This document shows, piece after piece, positions 35,160-48,117 of a stretch of 64,000 bases of DNA. This DNA comes from Cryptomeria japonica (taxonomy: Eukaryota; Streptophyta; Pinopsida; Cupressales; Cupressaceae), in the NCBI RefSeq assembly GCF_030272615.1, contig NC_081408.1, forward strand, positions 307,773,950-307,837,949. The letters run 5' to 3'. How positions within the stretch are numbered: the stretch's first letter is position 1; the number at the start of each line of letters is the position of its first letter. Made by a program: the position numbers and the translations under genes. The notes under the pieces were generated by a model that was not told where the DNA came from, ran no database searches, and saw only the letters and a program-made list of their open reading frames with translations.

Positions 35160-35229
35160 GGTTGAATCATTCAAAAGATTAGATCATTGGAGACAAGAGC
35201 AAAGGAGTAATGACAAGACGAAGGTTGCC

Positions 35230-36418
35230 AGCTGAAAAGGTATGTTTAATTTCTCAAATTAAACTAGCATCAATAGATGAATCATGTAAGGATGAATGTT
35301 GGATAAAATATATGGAAGAGGAATTGGATCAAATAGAAAAGAACAACACATGGACTTTAGTTCCCTGACCTAAAAATAAGAATGTTATTGAAACTAAATG
35401 GGTTTTTAGGAATAAATTGAATGAAGATGGGAAATTTGTGAGGAACAAGTCTAGAATGGTTTGTAAAGGATATTCTTAGAAGGAAGGAATTGATTATGAT
35501 GAAAAAATTTCTCTCGTAGCTAGGATTGAAGCTTTCAGATTATTTCTTGCTTATGTTGCCCATGAGAACTACAAGGTTTATCAGATGGATGTTAAGTGTG
35601 TATTATTTAATGGAGATCTTGAAGAGGAAGTTTATATTGAAAATCCTGATGGTTTTTCACTTTCAGATGACAAAAACATGGTTTGCAGGTTAGGGAAATC
35701 TTTGTATGGTTTGAAGCAAGCCCCTAGAGCTTGGTATGATAGATTGGACAAATATCTTTTGAAGCTTAGTTTCACTAAAGTAAATGTTGATAGTAACTTA
35801 TATTATAAGATCACTGATGATGACATATTGATTGTTGAGGTCTTTGTTGATAATATCATTTCTGGAGGTGAGGATAAGTTATGTATGGAATTCTCCGATA
35901 ATATGAAGAATGAACTTGAGATGTCTATGATTGGAGAAATGAGATTTTTCTTACATTCGCAAATTACTCAAACTGATAAAGGTATTTTCATCTATCAAAC
36001 TAAGTATGCTAGAGAGTTGTTGAAGAAATTTGGTATGGAAAATTCTAAACCAGTTGGTACCCCTATGGTTACTAGTGAGAAATTGACAAAGAAAGATGAA
36101 TCAACTTAGGTAAATCCTACAAGGTATAAATCTATGATTGGAGGTCTGTTATATTTGACACAGACTAGACCAGATATAATGAATGTTGTTTATATTGTAT
36201 CAAGATATCAAAGTGATCCTAGAGAGAATCATGAGAGTGCAGTGAAAAGGATTTTCATATATTTACAGGGAACAACTGAATGTGGTTTATGGTATCTTAA
36301 AAATGATGACTTTACATTATGTGCATATATAGATGCAGATTGGGTTGGAGATGTTGATGACCAGAAGAGCACATTCGGTGGAGCTTTCTTTCTTGGAAAG
36401 AAACTTGTTTCATGGATC
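35230..36418 (+). pseudogene. Copia C reverse transcriptase and RNase H (5' part)
   Basis: The frame returns to that of gag. RT landmarks: WIKYMEEELDQIEKNNTW, TKWVFRNKLNEDG, QMDVKCVLFNGDLEEEVYI, SLYGLKQAPRAWYDRL. The catalytic motif reads VFVDNIISGG instead of YVDD: the second Asp is Asn (codon 35852-35854), so the polymerase is predicted dead. Stops occur at about 35367, 35478 and 36107. RNase H begins at about 36290 (AYIDADWVGDVDDQKST) and is cut at SWI (36410-36418) by insertion of element A; the reading resumes at 55178. Confidence 0.9.
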
Positions 36419-37772
36419 TGATGGTATGATGAAAGAATAAGTATCCAGTCAACTACTGAGAGGGGGGGTGAATCAGTAGATAGAAAAAATGATAATAAAC
36501 TTCACCAATCAATCTCTCAAAGTAAACTTAGAATAATAACTCTATCAAGATTAAAAAAAACTCATAAGATAAACCATTTGTTTGTTACAACAAATTAATA
36601 GTAAACAACTTCTTCATATCTCAATGCTACTGGTTATTATCTTATCAAAATAGTTAAGTAGTTAAGTAAATCAACCATTAAAACATAACCACAAAAATAT
36701 TCACCACTTGACACAAATATTTTTGATGTGGAAACCAAAATAGGTAAAAACCACGGTGAGATGAGACTCACAAGACAACTAACTGAACTCTTATGAAGTT
36801 TGCCCTGTTAGGAGCCTAGCCTGTTAAAGCTTTACAAAAAGTCTTGTTAAGAATAGATCCTGTTAGGAATCACCCAGTTAAGAGATTGACTACAAATGCC
36901 TTGTTAGAAGCAATACCCTATAAGGAGTAACCCCGATAGAGGATTTGAAAATCCAATCTAATGGACCACCTTGTTAGAGGATTTGAATAGCACAAGTTAG
37001 AGCTTACCTGGTTAGGGGATTTCAATTATGTTGTAATTGCTAGAAAACAACAGGAGTTTGTTGATCTGTCTGAATAGCACTACACTTGCTTGATCAGATC
37101 CATTTCATGCTCCTATCTGCCTTTACTCAAATTACAAATATATCATTCGGTTCGGCAACCACACACTCAACTGAACTATGTCTATCTCTTTGCCAACTCT
37201 ATTAAACTAAATGACTTCATCGACCTTAAATACAAATCAATCAGGTTGGTAACACAACAAAAACCTAACTCTCATCAAGATTACAAACAAAATTGGTTCA
37301 AGTATGACCGTTGGATTACATAGCAATCTCTGCACATCAATCAAGAAAACCTTGATTGCTCCTTGATCATCGCTTCATTGAACTTAGTAACTCATCACAT
37401 GCTTTGTATTAGATGCAATACATTTGCTCATTCCCTAGACAAAAACCGTTACAACAACTCACCAAAATCTCTTGGAATTGTCTTCATATAATAATCATGT
37501 GTGTCATCATCATTACCACTCATCATCAGATCATAAACCAATATAACCAATTTACCAAACTTAATTGGTTAGGGTTTATAAAAAATAATAGGTAGGGTTT
37601 ACCGGTTACAACAGTAGATAAGGTTTACACCAATTACCGGTTTACTCCACAAATTCTTCCTACTGGTTACAATAACAATATTACAACAATATCAACAATA
37701 CCATTACCAATTTAATTGACATAAATGACAACATAACATATCATTAATGCGATCTTCATGAAAATGCCAACA
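36419..37772 (-). repeat. 3' LTR of copia A (complete)
   Basis: 1354 bp in plus coordinates, TGATGGTATGATG...ATGCCAACA. Near its plus-left end it has CTGAGAGGGGGGGTGAATCAG and GTAAAAACCACGGTGAGATG, also seen in shorter form in D and E. Confidence 0.9.
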
Positions 37773-37790
37773 ATCTCCCCCTTTGGCATT
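37773..37790 (-). other. Polypurine tract of copia A
   Basis: On the minus strand GCCAAAGGGGGAGATTG precedes the LTR start TGTTGGCATTTTCATG. The same tract stands before the 3' LTR of C and the LTR of E. Confidence 0.8.
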
Positions 37791-38105
37791 GATGGCAATA
37801 AAAATATCAACACCATTGATTGTTGCGTGATTGTGAATAGGAATCCTAGTTTACATTACCAAGTATTCACCATGCTCTCTATGTCTTCAGCTTGTCATTG
37901 GTTCTCCTTCCCATTATCACATAATTCTCCTCCCCCTTTGACAACAATGCCAAATTGAAAGTAAAACATGTAATGTCAAATTTTACTATGCATCATCAAC
38001 AATCTGCAACTTGATGCTCCCCCTATGGAATAAATCCACTTCTACACCAATCCTCCTATAAAATTCAGCAAGTAGCTCTGGGACTAATGTAATCTACATC
38101 ATACT

Positions 38106-41100
38106 TAACTGACTTCATGAAGAGGGATAACCCCTAACTGAATTCTAAGATACTCAAAATTAGTCTTAGGCAGAGGTTTAGTAAAAATATCTGCAAGCTG
38201 CTCCTTGGTAGAAACATGCTCCAAGATCACGTCTTTACTCTGAACTTTTTCCCTCAAGAAATGATACTTCAATTCAATAGTCTTGGTTCATGCATGCAAA
38301 ACAGGGTTCTTGGAAATATTTATAGCACTTGTATTATCACATAAAACCTTTATAGGTTCTGAAATCTTCATCTTAAAACCTTCCAAAATGTGCCTCATCC
38401 ATATAGAATGTGTGCAATTCATGTAAGCTGCAACATACTCAGCTTCAATAGTAGATTGTGAAGTACAACTCTGCTTCTTACTACTCCATGAAACAAGCAT
38501 TCCTCCAAGAAAAAATGCTCCACCAGTTGTTCTTTTTCAGCCATCAACATTTCCTACCCAACCTGCATCTGTGTACACCTTCAAATCAAAATTTCCTCCA
38601 TATGGATACCATAACCCATAATCAACAATACCTTTCAAGTATTTAAAAAATCTTTTGGTTTCTATCATATGTGTTTCCTTAGGATTCTTCTGGAATCTAG
38701 CAACTATACCAACTGCATGAGCTATGTCTGGTCTGTTGTGAACAACATAGTGCAATTTTCCAATCATTGACCTGTATTCCTTCTCATCAATGGATTTGGA
38801 CTCATCTTCCTTAGACAACTTACAACCTGTAACCATAGGTGTCCCAACTGGTTTGTAGTCACTCATGCCAAATATCTTCAAGACCTCTTTCACATACTTA
38901 GAGTGTGTGATGAAAATACTATTCTCCATTTGTTGTATTTGCAAGCCTATAAAAAAATTTATTTCCCCCACTAAAGACATTTCAAACTCATTTTTCATTT
39001 CATCTGCAAAACTATTGCTCATGTCATCATTACCACCAAATATGATATCATCAACAAATACTTTGCTGACTAGTATTTTATCTCCATATTTGAGATATAT
39101 GTTACTATCATCATTGGTTCTTAGAAAGCCTATCTTCATCAGATGTGTATGAATCCTTTCATACCATGCTCTAGGTGCCTGCTTTAATACATATAAAGCT
39201 TTATGCAATCTACATGCCATGTCTTTCTTATCAGTCAAAGCATAACCATTTGGCTGCTCAATGTAGAGTTCTTCTTCAAGTATCCCATTCAAAAACACTG
39301 ACTTAACATCCATCTGGCATACCTTAAGTTTCTTGTGTGCAGCAAATGCAAGTATAGTTCTGACACCTTCAAGTCTTGCCACTGGTGCAAAAGTTTTACC
39401 ATAGTCTTCTCCTTCCTCTTGTGCATAACCTTTACAAACCAACCTAGCTTTATTGTGAACTACAACACCATCTTCATTTAACTTGTTCTTGAAAACCCAC
39501 TTAGTACCTATCACATTTTTATTTACCGGTCTGGGTACCAGGGTCCATGTGTTATTCTTCTCAATTTGATCTAATTCCTCCTCCATATATTTAACCCAAT
39601 TATCATCACCAAATGCTTCCTTAGAAGTTCTTGGTTTGATAGTGGAGATCATACAAGAATTCTCTCTGATTATTCTTCTGGTTAGTACTCTAGCATCCTT
39701 ATCCCCAATTATATGTTCAAGATTGTGATTCAGTCTCACATATCTTGGAATAACATGATCATTATCTTCAGGTTCAACTTCTTCATTATCATCATTTTCT
39801 TCTGAATTTATCTGTTCTGATTGAACTGGTACATCAATATTTTCTTTGTCAGTTTCAGATTTCATAGTTTCTAGTTCCAAAAACAAAATGCAAGGATCTT
39901 CATCCTTTTTCTCTGAATTGGTTTCCTCTGAGACTTCAAGAATTTCATCCACTCGAACATCAGCACTCAACAGTTCTCTGTGTCTAGTTGTTAAAACACT
40001 TGTAGGCCTTACTCTTGGTGGAATAGCCAAGAAATATACCTTCATCACTTTTAGCCTCAAATTTGCTAATGTAATCACCTCTCTTAATAAAAATTTGCTT
40101 CCAAATATTCTGAAATAACTAACATCAGGTGATCTACCATACCAATATTCATAAGGAGTCTTGTCCTTACCTCTCTTTACCAGAATCCAGTTCATAGTGT
40201 AGACAACTGTGCTGACAGCTTCTCTCTAGAAATTTTTTGTTACACCTCCTTGTATCAACATCATCCTAGTAGCTTCAAAAACTGACCGGTTATTTCTCTC
40301 TATGATACCATTCTGTTGTGGTGTCCTTGGTGCAGAAAGTTTCCGCTTGATACCATTTTCTTCACAATACCTAGTGAATTCCTCAGAAGTAAATTCACTA
40401 CCCTAATCTATCCTCAGACACTTTATCTTCTTACCACTCTCTTTCTCAGCTAAGGCCCTAAATGCATTGAACTTACCAAAAGCTTCAGTCTTATCCTTCA
40501 AGAATGTGACCCACATCATCCTTGAGAAATCATCAATGAAGATCATGAAATATCTATCACCTTGAATACTTTTTGTTCTTATTGGTCCACAAAGATCTGT
40601 ATGAACCAAATCTAACAAATGTTCTGCTGAAAAATATTTTCTCTTGAAAGTTGAGGATGTCATCTTTCCCAACTGACATTCTTTGCATAGAGCATTAACC
40701 GGTTTGTCTAACTGAGACAAACCTCTCACTATCTTGGACTTACTTTAACAATGTTATCAAAGTTTATATAACAAAATCTCTTATACCAAAGCCAACTATC
40801 ATCTATCTTTGCAATTAAACAATTGCTGACTTTAGGATTAAGATGAAACAAGTTACCTTTAGTTTGCTTCCCGGTTGCAATCAGCTCACCTTTGTTGTCA
40901 TAGATTTTGTACATACCATTTTTAAATTCCAATGGGTATCCTCTGTCATTGAGTTGTGCCACACTCAAAATATTGTGCTCTAGACCTTCAACCCAGTAGA
41001 CATCATCTGCACTACTCTTTCCATTAAGATAAATAGTTCCCTTACCTTTAACCATGCAAGGTGAGTCATTACCAAATATTAGAACTCTGCTATCAAATTC

Positions 41101-42208
41101 CTTCAGAGAAAGAAATTTTCTCCGATCACCGGTCATGTGATGTGAATAATCACTATCAATGATCCAATCATCAAAATTATCCATCCTGGATACTAATGCC
41201 TTCTGGTCTGACATCTCTTCTTTAATGGCTACAAACACAATGTCTTCATTAGCATCACCATCAGATTCCTCATCAGGGATACTACCATCAACAACAATAA
41301 GCCAATCTCTTTTGCCTTTACCCTTGTACTTCTTGAATTTCTCTCATTTGTGCTCATTATCACCATTAGGACAATTAGCAGCAATGTGTCCAATCTTGTT
41401 GCATGCAAAACATTTCAAAGGTAATTTACCTATATATTTACCTATACCTCTAGGCAACCGCTTGGCCAATAATGCTTCAAGCTCAACTAAACTGTCTTCA
41501 TCATTAGCTTCTTTGTTGGATCTGGATTCATAACTATGACTGGCATCTCTACTTTTCCTCACAGATGGGTTAGAAATAGAAGCTCTAAATGCAAACTCAG
41601 ATTTATGTATACTACCATCATAAGTATTTAATTCAAAAGCAGTAAGCTTGACAATGATGGAGTCAAGAGTTACCTTAGTTTTGTTAATGGACTTCAGCTT
41701 CTGAATAGTTACAACTCAAATAGTGTAGATCAATAGTAGGGTTCTCAGTACATTACTGATCACTGTGGAATCTTCCACTTTACCTCCTGTACTCTTAATT
41801 TCACTGACTATCTCTTTTATTCTTTGAACATACTGAACTGGATATTCTCACCTTCAGCCATCTGCATGTCATCAAACTTTCCTCTTAGACTCTCCTCTTT
41901 AGCAATCTTAACATGTTCATCACCGCTATAAATCTCTTAAAGTTTTTTCCATACCTCATATGCAATTTCGAGACCATGAACATCTACATACTCTGCATTA
42001 GACAAAGAACTGATAATAGCTTCCAATGCTAGATGATTTTCTTGTTGCTCTTTCTTCTAATCATCAGTCAACATCCCAGTAGGTGCAACATACTTAGTAT
42101 CGACATGTTCCCAATACTGACTTCTTAAACTCTTGATATAAATTTTCATTCTATCACTCCATATCCTATAGTTCTCTCTATTAAACTTCGGACCTTCCTT
42201 TTTCATCA
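38106..42208 (-). pseudogene. Copia A gag-pol
   Basis: Starting at about 42208 (MMKKEGPKFNRENYRIW), gag of the UBN2 type has frameshifts near 41.6-41.9 kb. The zinc knuckle CFACNKIGHIAANC (about 41400) is intact CCHC. The protease has DWIIDSDYSHHMTGD, with Asp in place of the Gly of D-S-G, so protease is doubtful. A one-base frameshift lies near 40730. The integrase keeps HTDLCGP, the Asp of LRID before a TAG (40400), and QNGIIERNN. Another TAG is near 40228. The RT (ORF 40195-38537) is open over 552 codons with LYVLKQAPRAWYERI and catalytic VFVDDIIFGG. RNase H is interrupted by TGA at 38534-38536, continues SWSSKKQSCTSQSTIEAEY, and ends at TAA 38106-38108 after DIFTKPLPKTNFEYL. Confidence 0.88.
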
Positions 42209-42256
42209 TGATTAGAAGATCTTTACCTCAAGCTGTTAGGCTTAGCCTTTAGAGGA

Positions 42257-42276
42257 CCTGTAATTCTTTGATACCA
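42257..42276 (-). other. Primer binding site of copia A
   Basis: On the minus strand TGGTATCAAAGAATTACAGG starts two bases after the 5' LTR. It departs from the usual initiator-Met site (TGGTATCAGAGC) after eight bases; mutation or a different primer is possible. Confidence 0.65.
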
Positions 42277-42278
42277 AT

Positions 42279-43030
42279 TGATGGTATAATGAAAGAATAA
42301 GTATCTGGTCAACTACTGAGAGGGGGGGGGGTGAATCAATAGATAGAAAAACTGATAATAAACTTCACTAATCAATCTCTCAAAGTAAACTTAGAATAAT
42401 AACTCTGTCAACATAAAAACCGGTTGTCTGTTACAACAAATTAACAGTAAATAAATTCTTCATTTCTCAATGCTTACGGTTATCATGACTTATCAAAATA
42501 TTTAATTAGTTAAGTAAATCAACCATGAAAACATAACCATAAAAACATTCACCAATTGACACAAATATTTTTGACATGGAAACCAAAATAGGTAAAAACC
42601 ATAGTGAGATGAGACTCACAAGATAATTAACTGAACTCTTTTGAAGTTTGCCCTGTTAGGAGCTTAGCCTATTAAAGATTTACAAAAAGTCTTGTTAAGA
42701 ACAGATCTAGGAATCACTCGGTTAAGGGATTGACTACAAATGCCTTGTTAGAAGCAATACCCTGTAAGGAGTAACCTTGGTAGAGGATTTGAAAATACAA
42801 TCTAATGGACCACCTTGTTAGAGCTTACCCAGTTAGGAGATTTCAATTCTATTGTAATTATTAGAAAACAACAGTAGTTTGCTTATATGTATGAATAGCA
42901 CTACACTTGCTTGATCAGATCCATTTCATGCTCCTTTCTGCCTTTACTCAAACTTTAGATACATCATCCAGTTCGGCAACCACACACTCAATTGAACTGT
43001 GTCTATCATTTCTCCAACTCTATAGAACTA
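42279..43030 (-). repeat. 5' LTR of copia A, part 1
   Basis: This matches 36419-37206 of the other LTR. It breaks off after AACTAAAC where element B begins. The sequence corresponding to 37207-37440 of the other LTR is missing here. Confidence 0.88.
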
Positions 43031-43034
43031 AACA

Positions 43035-43249
43035 CCTATCTTGAGGGTTGGGAAATGTCATGTTTATGATGGGTATTGGTTTGAGTATTTTGATTGGTTC
43101 TGATTTATGTTGTTTGTAATCATTTTTATATAATGTTTGATTATTTCTTTGATAGGATACCTACACATTAAATGATCTAAGTGGCTTATGTTATGTTGCA
43201 TTAAAAAGATGAAACAAAAGTAATATAGATGTATTATGTTGTATTTATG

Positions 43250-43333
<84 letters not shown>

Positions 43334-46295
43334 TATAAGATTTGTTTTTATTAATTCTATATATTAAAAAAAAGGATAAAATAAAAAGATCGAGGTTTAA
43401 AATAATGTTATCTTAGTCAATGAGTTTTGAACGTATGACTTCTCTTGTATGAGTCTTGATAGTTACCATTGAGCTATATGTGTTATTTGATATTTTTATT
43501 TAGCTATCTAGTATTTAGTATACTTATTTCCGTGGGGTATCTATTAAATTTTAAATAAACTATTATAGTTAGTGTTAATAAATAATACCAACTGTAGAGG
43601 TCAGAACGGTTGCTTTCCGTAAAACAACCTCTCCAACTATACAAGTTTATATTATTTATTGAAGTTTGTCTTTTGGAGGAAGGGGTGGTATTTTTCAGGA
43701 AGATAAATCAGAAGAAATTTGAAGGTTTAGGAGCAAGAAGAGAGATTTTCATAGGAAGGGGTTTGATTTTTACTTGTTCTTTCTCAAAATATTTTCTTTG
43801 CATGACCCAAGGTAGCTCATTCCAGGAAGAATCCATGTGGCTTGCTTGTGTTGTAATTTTTGTGTTGTATGTTATGCTTGCATAATTTAAATGAATATTA
43901 GATGAAAATTTAAATTTAAAAATCTATATATTATTCCGGAAATACTGTCTTCTGCTTCTTTCCTTGTTTGTGTAAGGGATATGCTTTGGTTCGGAAATTC
44001 AATTTGGAGAAAAGGAGTGTCACGTTGGGGAGTAATGACTTGTATTTATTTTTATTTTTAATTTTTATATAAAAATTATTTATGATCTGTAGTGATTCAA
44101 ATATAAAAATACATCTATAATTAAATGTCATATCTCAACCAACAACTATTCTTCAAGTGTCAAGTATCAACCCAACAAACAAGATTTCCATTCTTATGAT
44201 TGTCTCAATTTTGATAGTTCTAATTTTGTTATTCATAACTTTCATTACAGATAATATGTTTCAAATCACTTCGGTAAAAACATTGAAATCTAGTTGTACT
44301 AAAACATATCCAAAATGTAGGAAAATCCAACGGTTCGTTTGAAAGTTAAGTTCCTCGTACCGAGACTAATTTTTTGTCAATAAGAACTCAAAAAAACATT
44401 CATTGGTTGTGTCACTACAGCATCAAATATCTTCCTCAAACTAAAACCAAATGATTCTAAAATAAATGGATATGAAAGATAACTCCAAATATTATTATAA
44501 TTCAAAATATTTCATATTTTAATGGTTTAAAATGAATTTATGAACAAACCCTTTTACACAACTCTATCAAAGAGGGTTTTAAATAGTTTCAAGAAAATGT
44601 ATTTAAACTTTTATTATAATCTTTGGTTGAGGCTAAAAATTATTTCAAATTAAATATAAATCATTATACTATTTTCTCAAATATATTTCAGTCTTCACTC
44701 AAACCATTTATCAAGATAAATATCTATTAAACAACAAGGAAACATGGTTCAATTCAATGGGTTTTTGAGTTGTTATTTGGGTGTTTTCTATAGTAGGTAC
44801 CTGTATTTTAAAGACCTCTAATTCATGTATATGAGGTGTTCATGATAAAAATAAATAAAAATTAAAAAGTGTTTTATATAGGTTATGCATTGGCCACCTC
44901 CTTCTCATTCTTGATTGTGGCTTAGACATAAGGGTCAGACTCATCCTTATGGTTTGGAGGACATGGGAGAGTACTTGAACTTATATGTTGATTGTGTGAG
45001 ATGAATTTTTTTTTATTTGATGAATGTTTGAGTAGGGTAACTAGATACTCTAGGTGGGTGGCTCACTATAGGCTGCCAGGACCCAAAGTGGTTGCTATGA
45101 GATCCTATGAGTGGGTTTAATTCAAGTGATAACCTTTTTAAAATGAACTTGGGTTGGGTTGGGCTATAACACACTAATACAAGATAAATGAATATTTTAG
45201 TCCATATAGGCCTATTGAAGTACCCTGACCATTGTTATAGGCTGGGTGGATCCTTTTGAGAGGAGACCGCAGTACATGGTAAGAAGGGTGGATCTCGACA
45301 TTAAGGCTATATGATGAAACCCACCTAGTAGGTGTTCTGGTTCTCTCTCTCTCTTGTGATGTTATTTGATGTTGTTATGTGATATGTGGTTCTTGTTTAT
45401 TGTTTTGAGGAAACATGTCTCATGGCCTTAGCATTTCCCTAGTACTTGCGTGGACCTTGGTTTTATCTCCTAGCACGAGGGAGTGGACCTTTGTGGTTCC
45501 ACATGGTTGGGTGGTAAATATTTTTCGAGGTGTGTTCGTGATCTCTTTGATGATGCTTCTTGATCCTTGGGTGAAGATGTTGAAGACCTTTCTTTTGAAC
45601 TAGTACATTCAAATATTGTAAAGATTATTTGTAAGCCATGAATGGCCTTATAATAAACATGTAATTTTATGAAAAGCATTGTAAAAGGGAGGGTAGTTTA
45701 TAGGAACTATGATAAAGGATGATTACTTTATATTTGAAACAATTTTTTTAAAAGTTATGTTACCCTTCCTATCCTATCTCTTTATGATCTTATTGTGTTG
45801 TTATGAGCATTGAGTAGAAGGCATTAATAGAAACTACAATTGCATTAATATATATGTTGTTATCAAATGAAAAGTATTAATTGCATGGATGTTGTAAATA
45901 ATAATTAAAGGGAAAATGATGCAAAGGATAGTTATTCATTCTATAGTGGGAATGGGATTATGGGAAATAGGATTGTTATATACTTTTACTTTGGTCTCAA
46001 ATGAAATGATAAAAGCTTTGTAGCGTATCAAATAGATAGTAAAGTCAATGTGTTGTGAAATATTATATTATGCTCAAAATTAAGAAGATCATTGTATGTT
46101 TATTTTATGCACATTATGTTATGTGTTAAGTTGTTATATCTTTCAGTTATGTTGATGAACATTAAAGGGAACCTATAAGGGCATTAAGTATGTTTACTTT
46201 CTAGAAGTGGTAGATGTATATGATATTAAAAAAAATTGTAGCATATTTTGGAACTTTTGTTCTTGTCCTACCAGGTTCCCTGGTGGGGCATGACA
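43035..46295 (+). repeat. 5' LTR of chromovirus B (first ~550 bp missing)
   Basis: 3261 bp that align with 51582-54860. The alignment starts at CTATCTTGAGGGTTGGG; the part matching 51026-51581 is absent. It ends ...GTGGGGCATGACA two bases before the primer binding site. A small block near 53320-53340 of the 3' copy (CTTCCTAGGGGTTTGGG area) is missing here. Confidence 0.9.
43253..43332. repeat. Compound microsatellite (AT)20(TG)20 in the 5' LTR of B
   Basis: Twenty AT units (43253-43292) are followed directly by twenty TG units (43293-43332). The homologous place in the 3' LTR (51791-51842) is instead a (GT)26 with only traces of AT. Confidence 0.95.
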
Positions 46296-46297
46296 AT

Positions 46298-46310
46298 TGG
46301 TATCAGAGCC
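46298..46310 (+). other. Primer binding site of chromovirus B (tRNA-iMet type)
   Basis: TGGTATCAGAGCC, two bases after the LTR end. Confidence 0.92.
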
Positions 46311-46407
46311 CTAGGTTGCTACATTGGGAGCTCTAGGGTCTATTATGCTTAGTTAGATTATATTTTGCATCTATATATTTCCTTCTTATGTTGTGTTACT
46401 CTCCCAG

Positions 46408-48117
46408 ATGGCCCCCGTTACCCATAGAGCAGCTAGGGATGGAAACCGAAACTCTGCCTCCAGGTCTCAGCAAGAGAGTTTCCAAGGGGACCATGAGGGA
46501 GAACAATCCCAAGGTACCCATAGGGAAGAGAGAGATGAAAGTCAAAATAATGAATCTGAAGGGGCTCAATTGAGGTGCATGATGGGGGAGATCCTATAGA
46601 GGTTAGATACAACTGAAAATAAATCAAACCACGAGGAAGGAAATAACTCTCAACATCATGATAGGAAAAGAGATAGGAGCCCTAGAAGAGAGACAAAAAG
46701 ACCAGATAGTGATTCTACTACTCACATGATGGATCCACTTAGGGCTAAGATACCTCTTTTCTTTGACAATGAGGGGTGATCTACGACAAAAACTTGGATA
46801 TTTGATCTTGAAAGATATTTCACCATGCACCCTTTTAGTAGCAATGTTAAAGCTAGATGTGCCATTATGCACTTAAGAAATTTTTCTTCAACATGGTGGC
46901 TAATGGAGGAAGAAAAACTCCAGGTCAATATAGACACCATTTCTTGGGAATTATTTTTAGAAAGCTTTAAAGATATATTCATGTCAGATCAATAGAGACA
47001 GGGTAGAGCAGAAAAATTCCATCACCTAAAACAAAACAACATGTCGGTTGAAGATTATGAGTGAAAGTTCTATGAACTTAAGCCCTTCTCGGGTTACAAG
47101 GAGGATGGACCTATGTTGGTGCAATATTTTATTAAGGGATTGAATGACCATATTTTTGGGGATGTAGCGGTCTTTCAACCAAAGAGTCTTCGAGATGTAA
47201 TAGCCAAAGCCTTTCTAGTTGAGAGGAATGTTAATTTGGGTTTAGGAGGTTATTCCGGCAACCGAGGTAATAGTGTTGGGGCCATCTCTAAGGGGAACCA
47301 ATATCAAGGGACATCAGGCTCTAAGAATCAACAATCAACTCTCAAAGGAGGACATTTCTCACACAAGAAAAAGTCCCAGAATTACAATCAGAGTAGTAGA
47401 AAATTTCAATACCAACAAAATCGTGGTAATTCTCACACCCAACAGAAGTATACCCCTCAACCATCCCAAAATTCTCAGAACATTAATAAAGGGAGTTACC
47501 AGCAATTGAGTGCACCATCTACAAGAAATTTTGTGAGAAACACGGGTTGTTATTCTTGCGGGCAGCATGGGCATATTGCATTACATTATTCTCTATGCAC
47601 CAAGTCCCTCGCAAAACAGAATCAGGAAGCCTCTGAACCCATAGTAGGAAATGTAGGCCAGTCCCATAGAATATTTGTCGTAATAGAGAAAAGGCAAGCT
47701 GATCACCAAGGCACAATTATTGAAACCACAGGTTCCTTAAAGGGTAAAACTATATCTATTTTTTTTTATTCTGGAGCAACTGATTCCTTCATATCTCCAT
47801 CCTTAGTAGAAAAGTGTGGGCTAGTGGTGAAAGGGCAAGGATTTAAGTGGCAGGTAGAACTAGCCTCTAGGACCAAAATGACCATAGATTTATGTGTCCA
47901 AGAATGTGAATTGGGATTAGGAACCTTCACTACAAAGGTAGACCTTCATGTAATCCCTCTCGGCTCTTATGGGGTTGTTTTAGGTATGGATTGCCTAGAG
48001 GAGCATGAATCCAACATAGAGTGCAGAAAGAAAACTATATATTGTATTGATGATTTTGGTGAGCATAGAGTGATAGTAGGTATTCAGTGACCCATATCTC
48101 TTTGTATCATATCTACA
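46408..48117 (+). pseudogene. Chromovirus B gag and aspartic protease
   Basis: The start ATG 46408 (MAPVTHRAARDG) opens a frame that is kept without a shift to 51003, interrupted only by nonsense codons. Gag retrotransposon domain: TWIFDLERYFTMHPFS, AIMHLRNFSSTWW and MSVEDYE before a TGA where Trp/Glu-type text continues. The Q/N/S-rich C-terminus carries a zinc knuckle CYSCGQHGHIALHYSLC in which the spacing of the last Cys is abnormal. The protease shows IFFYSGATDSFISPSLV, where Tyr replaces the catalytic Asp of D-S-G-A, and VVLGMDCLEEHE. TGA at 48088 precedes RT. Capsid and polyprotein-cleavage roles are family knowledge; this protease is predicted inactive. Confidence 0.88.
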
